A stretch of DNA of 25,443 nucleotides, taken from an uncultured Desulfobulbaceae bacterium (GTDB taxonomy: Bacteria > Desulfobacterota > Desulfobulbia > Desulfobulbales > BM004). The notes below the pieces were generated by a model. It did not search any database, was not told the DNA's origin, and worked only from the letters and a program-made list of their open reading frames with translations. Positions 17,891 through 23,633 of this stretch are shown here, in pieces (the first letter of the stretch is position 1; each line of letters starts with the position of its first letter). Position numbers and translations under genes: made by a program. Location: assembly GCA_947258675.1 (NCBI GenBank), contig CAMYJP010000006.1, positions 5,067-30,509 on the forward strand. The letters are read 5' to 3'.

Positions 17891-18147
17891 ACCCCTTAGT
17901 TGAATAAGCAACATGGCAAAGATTATCTAAAAACTTGAAATTATGGCCAATAATGCAGGGCTATCAACATTTTCTGGAAATCTCAAATAGTGAATTAGAA
18001 GAATGGGATCGATTTTACCATGTTGTTTACCCTTCGGGACCGCCGGAGGTCTTCAGATTCTGTGTTGTCAAGGCTTCGAAGTAAACCCCTACGACTTCAC
18101 CCCTGACGCCTTGACTCTGAAGCCCTCCGACGTTTGCAACGTTGGGA
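17891..18147. repeat. Insertion splitting the ORF6N gene
   Basis: Bounded by CAA codons (minus strand) of the ORF6N frame, this 257-bp stretch has no gene. Its left end, ACCCCTTAGTTGAATAAGCAA, resembles hairpin repeat B copy 1, ACCCCAGTTGAATAAACAA. It contains a large inverted repeat (18044-18130). No transposase and no target duplication longer than 3 bp is evident. Confidence 0.65.
18044..18130. repeat. Large imperfect hairpin inside the insertion
   Basis: The left arm has CGGAGGTCTTCAGA and, after a short bulge, TCAAGGC (ending 18074). The right arm is the complement, GCCTTGA (18108-18114) then TCTGAAG and CCTCCG (to 18130). An extra bulge of about 7 nt lies in the left arm. Confidence 0.6.
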
Positions 18148-18435
18148 TTGTATGGCAGTCTTGCTGCGTAAAACGCTGGATAACATCGCCACGCCTTGCT
18201 CGGTAAATGCCATTGGGCTGTACCTCAACCCAATTTTATCGCGATTGGAGATCGCAAATTGCGACCTCCATTTTTTAAACTCTGACTTGGAAAGCTCAAA
18301 CATGAAATCGTCAGGGAATCTTTCGATATTCCTTTTTACTTGCTCCTTCAATCTCTTTGTTTCAACTCCATAAAGTACGGCCAGATCGCGATCCATGATG
18401 ACCTTTTTACCGCAGATTAGGTTAATTGGGTTGAT

Positions 18436-18489
18436 TGGTTGACTATGAAAATTTTGAATTTTGGATTATTAGTTTTGAATTTTTAATTA
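18436..18489 (+). repeat. AT-rich repeat family D, copy 2
   Basis: GGTTGACTATG, then ATTTTGAATTTTGGATTATT and AGTTTTGAATTTTTAATTAA, leading directly into repeat A copy 2. It follows the degenerate GTTAATTGGGTTGATT stretch that abuts the damaged 5' end of the ORF6N gene. Confidence 0.65.
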
Positions 18490-18520
18490 ACCGCAGACAC
18501 ACGCGGACTGACGCGGACAT
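18487..18520 (+). repeat. Repeat family A, copy 2
   Basis: TTAACCGCAGACACACGCGG, then ACTGACGCGGACAT. It is a single left arm without the matching right arm. Confidence 0.7.
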
Positions 18521-18549
18521 GCACTGAGTAAATTAAGCAAATAAGTTGA

Positions 18550-18600
18550 GTGGTTGACTATGATAATTCTGAATTTTGGATTATTAGTTTTGAATTGATT
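18550..18600 (+). repeat. AT-rich repeat family D, copy 3
   Basis: GTGGTTGACTATGATAATTC, then TGAATTTTGGATTATTAG and TTTTGAATT. The adjacent 18600-18655 is a degenerate GTTGATTGG-like run that ends at the truncated VapC gene. Confidence 0.65.
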
Positions 18601-18650
18601 GGTGTAGTTGATTAAGATGACTGAGCTGATTGGGTTGTTGAGTTGGTGTA

Positions 18651-18992
18651 TTATGCTTGGCTCCAACCGGAGGCCCTGGCCTGACCGGCGATCATCATAT
18701 CATAAGGTCCGATGGGTTGGCCTATACGATACAGCGTTGCCCTTATCTGGCCAAAATGATATGCGGCTTTGTTGTCGAAAGGCAACACTTCAAGCCGGGC
18801 GGCCATGGCCTCGATGTCTGCCAGGTTCCTCTCCACCTGTTGTGAATGTTCCGCGCCAAACACCAATTCACCTAAGGTTACAGTAGAAATGCCCATCCGG
18901 CCATGATGCTGCTGAAAACGTCTCTTAACCTGCTGCGGACGGTTTTTCATGGTATAAATGACAATATTGGTGTCCAGCAGGTACTTCAGCAT
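18651..18992 (-). pseudogene. VapC-like PIN toxin, C-terminally truncated
   Basis: The 113-residue frame matches VapC from its start: LLDTNIVIYTM (Asp7), GELVFGA (Glu42), and GQPIGPYDMMIAG (Asp98). It then departs at ARASGWSQA and stops. The intact relative at 22180-22581 continues with TLVTNNEREF and about 20 more residues, the strand carrying the last active-site acid and the C-terminus. The break coincides with the repeat run at 18600-18655. It overlaps the VapB gene by one base (TAATG). It is probably inactive as a nuclease, though it could still bind VapB. Confidence 0.75.
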
Positions 18993-19228
18993 TACAAGGT
19001 CTCTCGGCGCTGGTCTTCCGGCTGCTTTCGGGCAGTCATAAAGTCACTGGAAACTCCCGCTCTATTGAACCATTCATCCCAGGATTGGCTCGCCGGCACA
19101 ATCATACGTTTGTTGCCAAGCGCGGTGATTTCAACATCCTTCACGGATTCCGGAAAGGCAACTTCCTTGGGCAAGCGAATAGCCTGACTCCGGTTGTTTT
19201 TAAATATTCTGGTTTTCACACAAGCCAT
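18992..19228 (-). CDS. VapB-like AbrB-type antitoxin
   Basis: From ATG at 19228 the protein has 78 residues. Its N-terminus (KTRIFKNNRSQAIRLPKEVA) is the swapped-hairpin SpoVT/AbrB DNA-binding motif of VapB antitoxins. A C-terminal acidic and aromatic tail (SWDEWFNRAGVSSDFM) is the kind of region that masks the toxin. GGAGG sits 6 bases before the ATG, deciding the start; an upstream in-frame start at 19279 is unlikely. Its toxin partner is truncated. A half-palindromic operator lies at 19285-19305. Confidence 0.87.
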   Translation of the reverse strand: MACVKTRIFKNNRSQAIRLPKEVAFPESVKDVEITALGNKRMIVPASQSWDEWFNRAGVSSDFMTARKQPEDQRRETL

Positions 19229-19284
19229 AACGATACCTCCGATAAAGGGCCTGCTGGATTCAAAAATATGATAAAACAAAAGTG

Positions 19285-19305
19285 GTATATGTCAAGGGGA
19301 TATAC
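19285..19305. promoter_or_regulatory. VapBC-1 operator-like inverted repeat
   Basis: GTATAT and ATATAC arms are separated so that the full pattern is 7-7-7 (GTATATG, TCAAGGG, GATATAC). The intact VapBC module has the same spacing (22829-22849). It lies about 57 bp upstream of the antitoxin start. Confidence 0.55.
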
Positions 19306-19306
19306 A

Positions 19307-19340
19307 TGAATTTTGGATTATTAGTTTTGAATTTTGAATT
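19307..19340 (+). repeat. AT-rich repeat family D, copy 4
   Basis: GAATTTTGGATTATTAGTTT then TGAATTTTGAATT; a 5'-shortened copy that directly follows the VapBC-1 operator-like site. Confidence 0.6.
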
Positions 19341-19368
19341 AATTTGGTATTTCGGAAAGGCGAAAAAA

Positions 19369-19420
19369 ATGTGAAAAGTTAGAAGTGATAAGTGCAACAA
19401 AGATTCCATCCCGGTTAAAT
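19369..19420 (+). repeat. Repeat family C, copy 2
   Basis: ATGTGAAAAGTTAGAAGTGA, TAAGTGCAA, AGATTCCATCCCGGTTAAAT. It matches 21766-21820 with few changes and is not attached to a repeat A here. Confidence 0.65.
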
Positions 19421-19502
19421 AGGTGCTGGACATCTTAAAGCGCGCATTTAACTAGACAAGAGGATTCTTTGGATTTTTTTAACCCAATTAAAGCTTTTGA
19501 TA

Positions 19503-19533
19503 TTAACCGCAGACACACGCAGACTGACACAGG
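19503..19533 (+). repeat. Repeat family A, copy 3
   Basis: TTAACCGCAGACACACGCAG, then ACTGACACAGG: a degenerate left arm. Confidence 0.6.
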
Positions 19534-19736
19534 CTATCGCTGAATGGTTCCGCATTAAACTGCGAGGGGAACCTTCTGGCGGAAGACCCTGGAGACATAA
19601 ATTCTGTATACACACGAGGATGTTCCATAGGACAGTTTCTTGGTGCAGGGTTTTAAAGAAGTTGTAAGGTTGAATCGTAACCAGCATCAGTTGGGGCGGT
19701 GGTTTTTTCCAGAGCTTAGATGCGATTTTTAACTAT

Positions 19737-20108
19737 CTATTCGAATGGATTGGATATACTGACATCAATTTTTTTAAAATCGTCAATATTCCTGGTAATC
19801 AGAAATAATTCGTTGGATATTGCTGTAGCAGCGATAATAGCATCAGGAAGTTTGATGCGTTCTTTCTTCCTGATTTCAATCACTTTATCTGCGATCTCGC
19901 GATCAATGTAAAGCATATTAAATAGTTCCAACAGCTCTTGAATAAATTTTTCCTCACTTTTATCTCTGAATCGATGGCCGAGAATTTCCATGTAGGTTAT
20001 TACAGAGATATTATGTTCATCGAATTGATCGATGTATGAATAAGGGATCTCCTTTTTTGAAAGATAAATTATAATGTTGCTGTCAAACAGCGCCCTCTTC
20101 CCAATCAT
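19737..20108 (-). CDS. PIN-domain toxin (VapC-like)
   Basis: The 123-residue protein has the PIN acidic set: ALFDSNIIIYL (Asp9), TYMEILG (Glu41), KLPDAIIAATA (Asp89), and TRNIDDF (105-111). The order and spacing match VapC-type ribonucleases, which commonly cut tRNA or rRNA. It overlaps the preceding antitoxin gene by 26 bp, a tight coupling. The ATG start is clear. It differs from the two VapC copies in this window and seems a separate subfamily. Confidence 0.85.
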   Translation of the reverse strand: MIGKRALFDSNIIIYLSKKEIPYSYIDQFDEHNISVITYMEILGHRFRDKSEEKFIQELLELFNMLYIDREIADKVIEIRKKERIKLPDAIIAATAISNELFLITRNIDDFKKIDVSISNPFE

Positions 20109-20325
20109 GCCTTACCCTTTGCTGCCACTCATCAGGATCCTTAACCGAGTCAAATGGATTTACATCTTGATATTTTTTAAAAAGCTGATCTAGTTGTTTG
20201 CTGATGTTCATTTTAGGCCGGTATGGTTTTATCGTGATTTCAAGTTTTTCATCCAGGAATTCTTCTGGAATCTGTATGCACGGCCGAATACTTGAACCCT
20301 TTTTTATAACTGTATACTTTTCCAT
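20083..20325 (-). CDS. Putative antitoxin of the PIN-domain toxin
   Basis: The 80-residue protein lies immediately upstream of, and overlapping, a PIN toxin. It begins with a beta-rich segment (YTVIKKGSSIRPCIQIPEE) and has a basic centre (ISKQLDQLFKKY) and an acidic tail (DPDEWQQRVRHDWEEG), a usual antitoxin layout. I cannot assign a named family. AAGGA precedes the ATG. The call rests on position and layout. Confidence 0.72.
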   Translation of the reverse strand: MEKYTVIKKGSSIRPCIQIPEEFLDEKLEITIKPYRPKMNISKQLDQLFKKYQDVNPFDSVKDPDEWQQRVRHDWEEGAV

Positions 20326-20728
20326 CGGGATTTTCCTTAAACTCTTATTTACCTATATAGCTTTGATATCGGTATCGATTGATCTACATATATAACTTTT
20401 CGGCCTTTAGGAGGTTTATAATTTGATTTAGCGTAAGTTGGATTGCCATTTCGTTGCACCGGAATTTCAATTACTTCAAAATTTATTATCAATACTGACC
20501 ATTGTCAATCCAAAAAAAAAATTAGGGGCATCTTGATTACAAGGAAGGCGCACGGCACATGATTCACGGTGCCCCGGTGAAATCCTACCTTCGATAGGTG
20601 AGCAAAGCTCAATTCCACTGAGCAAGCCCCGGTAGAATCCTACCTTCGGTAGGTGAGCAGGTCTCATTTCCACTGGACAAGGACGCTCGGAGGCTGTGAA
20701 GTTGGGATGATTGCGAGCTTTAACATAA
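20326..20728. other. Gene-free stretch with a tandem hairpin repeat
   Basis: No gene is convincing. The main content is a two-copy 55-bp tandem repeat (20571-20680). Upstream of the antitoxin start, 20350-20400 has AT-rich near-palindromes (GATATCGGTATCGATT) without a clear operator. Confidence 0.55.
20571..20680. repeat. Two-copy 55-bp tandem repeat with hairpin cores
   Basis: Copies 20571-20625 and 20626-20680 are equal in length and similar: GCCCCGGT, AATCCTACCTTCG, TAGGTGAGCA, TTCCACTG. The core CCTACC and GGTAGG (20638-20652) makes a perfect 6-bp stem with a 3-nt loop in copy 2; copy 1 has one mismatch. Confidence 0.75.
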
Positions 20729-21733
20729 TCATTGTCCCGCATTCAGCTCCAAATAGCGAGAACATGTTACAAATTGGCAATGGTCGAATTTCTCTATAAG
20801 ACTTCTCAACTTTGCTTGGGTTTTATTAAGATTGGTGTAATGTCGGAACCTGTAATTGAAAGAAGCTTGATTTACTTTGGGTTGTTCAGCGTCGGCTTCC
20901 CAAGGATGAGCGTAAAATGAATATGCTCCATCCTTTTTGACTATAGAGAGTACCCCTGCCTTGAATAGCCACCACGGAAGCAATCTGAAGTAGGCACCTC
21001 CACCCCATGGAAGAATCCATCGGTTAAGCTTTAGGTTGCTGATGGGGAGTTCGTAGAAATTATCTGATATTTTATGGGCAATGCCCTTTTTGCCGGTTCC
21101 GTTCAATGAGATTTTTCCGTAGCGGCCGTGGAGGCTGAAGGAATTGTAGCTGGAATCATAAAAATAACCGGCATCTTCAATGGTTTTAAGAATATTGTGG
21201 TTAATAGCGAAGCTGGGCGCACGATAGCCAAATACCGGTGCCCCGGTGATGTCTTCGAGCCGCTTTTTGCTGTCGGTCAAATCCATCTTGACATCTTTGG
21301 CAGACAGCTGATCCGGCAGTTGGTGATTGCAGCCGTGGGACGCAACTTCGTGGCCGCGGTCCTGAATTTCGCGAACGAGGTTTGGGAGCCGATCTGCAAT
21401 CCAGCCGAGAATGAAGAAAGTGGCTTTGATTCTATTTTTATTTTTTCTGACAGGATTGACAGGATTTTGGGGATATTCTTTTTGTTCTTTCTTTTCTGTC
21501 TTCTGACTTCTGTCTTCTGTCTTCTGATCTCTGACATCTATTTCATCAAAGAGGTCTAGCAATCGATGGACGTTACGTTCAACGCGGAGTTCGCGCTGAT
21601 CCCAGGTAGAGAAGGGTATCCAGGGCTTGAAATTTTCTACCTGGAACCAATCTTCAACGTCGATGGTTATTAAAATGTATTTGTTTTTGATCACTGATAG
21701 GAAAGGATTCGAATTTAACTGTTTTTTTGCCAC
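20729..21733 (-). CDS. XrtA-type polysaccharide deacetylase with repeat insertion
   Basis: The 334-residue frame has an NodB-type deacetylase domain with C-terminal DUF3473, the form found in XrtA/PEP-CTERM polysaccharide loci. Landmarks: TIDVEDWFQV (Asp25, Asp28), KATFFILGW, SHGCNH (metal His133, His137), FGYRAPSF, and the DUF3473 segments LPWGGGAYFRLLPWW, YAHPWE and YRFRHYTNL. Such enzymes remove acetyl groups from an exopolysaccharide precursor. Between DEIDV and RIKATFF about 34 residues are added, encoded by repeat DNA (21431-21532). The listed start is GTG at 21733, inside repeat A, so the real start is uncertain; a GTG at 21694 is possible. The family normally begins only a few residues before TIDVED. 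Confidence 0.87.
   Translation of the reverse strand: MAKKQLNSNPFLSVIKNKYILITIDVEDWFQVENFKPWIPFSTWDQRELRVERNVHRLLDLFDEIDVRDQKTEDRSQKTEKKEQKEYPQNPVNPVRKNKNRIKATFFILGWIADRLPNLVREIQDRGHEVASHGCNHQLPDQLSAKDVKMDLTDSKKRLEDITGAPVFGYRAPSFAINHNILKTIEDAGYFYDSSYNSFSLHGRYGKISLNGTGKKGIAHKISDNFYELPISNLKLNRWILPWGGGAYFRLLPWWLFKAGVLSIVKKDGAYSFYAHPWEADAEQPKVNQASFNYRFRHYTNLNKTQAKLRSLIEKFDHCQFVTCSRYLELNAGQ
21431..21532. repeat. In-frame repeat insertion in the deacetylase
   Basis: The 102 bp encode RDQKTEDRSQKTEKKEQKE and then NPVNPVRKNKN. The DNA is iterated CTTCTGTCTTCTGTCTTCTG on one side, and TGACAGGATTGACAGGATTT on the other. These are two distinct simple or interspersed repeats joined by an AT-rich linker. 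Length is a multiple of three, so the frame is kept. Confidence 0.8.
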
Positions 21734-21830
21734 GGACCCGCACAGAATGACACAGACATTTTGAGTGAATGTGAAAAGTCAGAAGTGATAAGTGCAAAAG
21801 AGATTTCATCCCGGTTAAACAGGCTTCGCG
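21727..21830 (+). repeat. Repeat A plus repeat C composite, copy 2
   Basis: GCCACGGACCCGCACAGAAT and GACACAGACA (a degenerate A), then TTTTGAGTGAATGTGAAAAG, AGAAGTGATAAGTGCAA, ATTTCATCCCGGTTAAACAG. It overlaps the deacetylase's GTG start at 21733. Confidence 0.7.
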
Positions 21831-21837
21831 TTGAACA

Positions 21838-21873
21838 GGACAGGTTGGGCAGGCTGGACAGGTTGGGCAGGCA
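21838..21873 (+). repeat. 18-bp tandem duplication
   Basis: GGACAGGTTGGGCAGGCT is followed by GGACAGGTTGGGCAGGCA, one mismatch in 18. A GCAGGCTGGGCAGG relative follows hairpin B copy 3 at 17552. Confidence 0.75.
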
Positions 21874-21972
21874 GAGATCGCAGCCGCCGGCCTCTCCAAG
21901 CTGTGGACTATACGAGCTGGAAGCCATAGGGTGCGCGCCCCGGCGGGAGGACGCATAGAATTTATTTTACCG

Positions 21973-22045
21973 CCCCGATGAAATGGAAGCAAAAAAGATT
22001 TCATTGGGCAAGCAGACGCACGCAGATGGATACAGACAGAAGTGC
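21973..22045. repeat. Hairpin repeat B copy 4 joined to repeat A arm
   Basis: CCCCGATGAAAT with ATTTCATTGGG (21973-22008), then CAAGCAGACGCACGCAGATG and GATACAGACAG. ACCGC precedes the hairpin, so B sits inside the A motif (ACCGC before it, GCAGAC after it). Confidence 0.65.
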
Positions 22046-22179
22046 TGGGATGCCTGGAGGCCTGGCAGTTGAGAAGCCTAAAGGATACAAGGTCATGGAT
22101 GACTATAGAATCACATCGCTATAATAATAATTCCCAACACAGGCGCAGGTGGATGGGGTCGTTGGGCTTGTTTCTATCC

Positions 22180-22581
22180 TTAAACAGCCCAGTTGTCCAC
22201 CTTAAGCCCTTCGACGCGTTTAAATTCCCTCTCATTATTTGTGACTAAAGTCCGGTCAAGGCTCAGGGCATGCGCCGCTATCAACAAATCATGAGCGCCA
22301 ATCACTTCTCCCCGCTTTTCGAGACTTGAGCGGACATCGCCATACACAACGGCAGCCTGCTGGTCAAAAGAGCAAATCTCGAGGATTTCACCCAATGCAT
22401 TCAGTCTTGATACATTCGCTTCTACACGCTGACTTTTCTTTGCACCATTCATCAATTCCGCAAATGTAATTGCAGACAAGGAAAGTTGGTCCGGTTGGAT
22501 CAACTCCAAGCGTTTCAATATACGCAATGGTTTGCGCTTGATAATGTAAATGCAGATATCCGTATCCAACATGTATATCAA
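22180..22581 (-). CDS. vapC: VapC-type PIN toxin, intact
   Basis: The 133-residue protein has the complete VapC pattern: MLDTDICIYIIK (Asp6), FAELMNGA (Glu42), GAHDLLIAAHA (Asp98), TLVTNNEREFKRV (112-124), ending GLKVDNW. VapC toxins are magnesium-dependent ribonucleases. The start is TTG at 22581, giving a 4-bp overlap (TTGA) with the VapB gene; an ATG at 22572 would remove three residues. A complete and probably functional module, and a reference for the truncated copy at 18651-18992. Confidence 0.9.
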   Translation of the reverse strand: MIYMLDTDICIYIIKRKPLRILKRLELIQPDQLSLSAITFAELMNGAKKSQRVEANVSRLNALGEILEICSFDQQAAVVYGDVRSSLEKRGEVIGAHDLLIAAHALSLDRTLVTNNEREFKRVEGLKVDNWAV

Positions 22582-22808
22582 AACGGTTCTCTCCCTTGCA
22601 CGGAAGGTTGACGGCGACCATTTTCCATAAAGTCTTCCGACATATCGGCTAATAGCTCAAATACCCGAGCCAAATTCCGTAGCTTTTTTCGTAAGACTAT
22701 TTCATCACCCCTACGAAAAATCTCCACCTCGGATACATCAAACTGCAACTCTTTGGGCAAGCGCACCGCCTGTGAATTTCCGCTTTTAAAAATCTTGGCA
22801 GTTATCAT
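22578..22808 (-). CDS. vapB: VapB-type AbrB antitoxin
   Basis: The 76-residue protein starts with the AbrB-like motif TAKIFKSGNSQAVRLPKELQ, then VEIFRRGDEIVLRKK, and an acidic C-terminal toxin-binding tail (LADMSEDFMENGRRQ). It overlaps the toxin gene by 4 bp. GGGGG lies eight bases before the ATG at 22808. A strong inverted repeat lies just upstream (22826-22852), suitable for autorepression by the VapBC complex. Confidence 0.92.
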   Translation of the reverse strand: MITAKIFKSGNSQAVRLPKELQFDVSEVEIFRRGDEIVLRKKLRNLARVFELLADMSEDFMENGRRQPSVQGREPF

Positions 22809-22825
22809 GAATTTTACCCCCTATC

Positions 22826-22852
22826 AATGTATATACTTTGAATATATACATT
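22826..22852. promoter_or_regulatory. VapBC-2 operator: perfect 10-bp inverted repeat
   Basis: AATGTATATA (22826-22835) and TATATACATT (22843-22852) are exact complements separated by CTTTGAA. The site is 17 bp upstream of the antitoxin ATG. The core spacing matches the site of VapBC-1 at 19285-19305. Confidence 0.75.
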
Positions 22853-22944
22853 TGGGTTTGGTGTGTCAACACGTTCGCTTATTGAGTTGCTTGGGGTTAT
22901 TAGGGTTTAGGTTAAGAGACACACTGAATTCTTATCTTTTGCCA

Positions 22945-22995
22945 CCCCGATGAAATAAGGAACAAAAGATTTCATAGAGCAGGCTGACGCAGACA
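22945..22995. repeat. Hairpin repeat B copy 5 with repeat A fragment
   Basis: CCCCGATGAAAT pairs with ATTTCAT around a 12-nt loop, followed by AGAGCAGG and then CTGACGCAGACAGC, a remnant of the A arm. Confidence 0.65.
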
Positions 22996-23334
22996 GCAAC
23001 CGGATGCAGAGTTATTAGTTTGTAAATCTAAACCGCCAAATCTTTCGACTTCTGCCAGACTTTCAAATCCTGGAATTTGCCCACAGCTTATTTCCCCCTT
23101 ATTCTGTAATCTTAATGACTTGCAAAATATTCTCTTGCCTTCTGACCTCGCTTTGCGCCTCGAATCTTTCCCTCTTTGCCCTGCGCCTTGAGCCTTACAC
23201 CCTATATGCCATGCTCGCCTCCGAGACTCGCAGCATTTTCCTACAGCTCCGCCTTCTCGGTTACATTGGCGGGTGCAATATAACTGATGCGCGTCGCGGG
23301 TCGTCAGTTGAATAACATCCCTTGGGCGCCTTGT

Positions 23335-23372
23335 TGTAGCGAAGCGGAAATCCCGTCGTCGGGGAAGCTACA
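23335..23372. repeat. Compact hairpin
   Basis: TGTAGC (23335-23340) and GCTACA (23367-23372) form an outer stem and CCCG with CGGG an inner stem around TCGT. The role is unknown: a terminator is unlikely because no T-run follows. Confidence 0.5.
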
Positions 23373-23633
23373 GCATCCCTCCAAAGGCGGATCTTCGACC
23401 TCGACTTTTGCAATATCAGGGTTCTCAGGGGTTAGTTGCAAATGATGTGCCCGGAGGGTGTCGTTTCATGAAAAGCCCGGCCTTTTTATTCAGTTTATAT
23501 TATCTATAGATATCATATTGTTATCGTAGGACGATTTATTTAAAATTAAGGGGGAAAGAGAAAAGCTATAAGATTGTGAAGTGGGTATGTAATAAATTTC
23601 CCAATAATAGGAAATAGAGTTCCAATATTTTAT

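Larger units (their letters stand above)
17672..18414 (-). pseudogene. ORF6N-domain gene, broken
   Basis: Two frames carry the parts of one ORF6N-type protein. The N-terminal part (18097-18414) reads [50 protein letters not shown], ending RSKTAIQ. The C-terminal part (17672-17890) resumes with QVNIQIMRAFTKMR and a short coiled-coil-like tail (AELRKEIENLRADMDGKF). The family normally runs AIQVNIQIMRAF without a break. About 257 bp (17891-18147) separate the parts, and both sides keep the CAA codon. Upstream of GKKV the frame enters AT-rich repeat sequence with no good start, so the 5' end is also damaged. ORF6N proteins are phage- or mobile-element-linked DNA-binding proteins of uncertain role. 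Confidence 0.85.
19229..19736. other. Gene-free repeat cluster
   Basis: After the operator-like site the stretch holds D (19307-19340), C (19369-19420) and A (19503-19533) repeats. The rest (19534-19736) shows no convincing gene; small frames there have no recognisable motif or ribosome-binding site. Confidence 0.6.
21734..22179. other. Gene-free repeat cluster
   Basis: It contains repeat C, an 18-bp tandem pair (21838-21873), a hairpin B copy attached to a repeat A arm (21973-22045), and an unassigned stretch to 22179. No gene is seen. Confidence 0.6.

Noticed and set aside
19448..19687. A 79-codon minus-strand frame between TA modules
   Set aside because: Overlaps a repeat A copy, has no recognisable domain and no ribosome-binding site.
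20476..20742. An 88-codon minus-strand frame after the deacetylase gene
   Set aside because: Most of it lies in the two-copy 55-bp tandem repeat; composition and content are those of a repeat by-product.
23466..23490. AAAAGCCCGGCCTTTTT considered as a rho-independent terminator
   Set aside because: The arms do not pair well (AAAAGCC against CCTTTTT), and no gene ends nearby.
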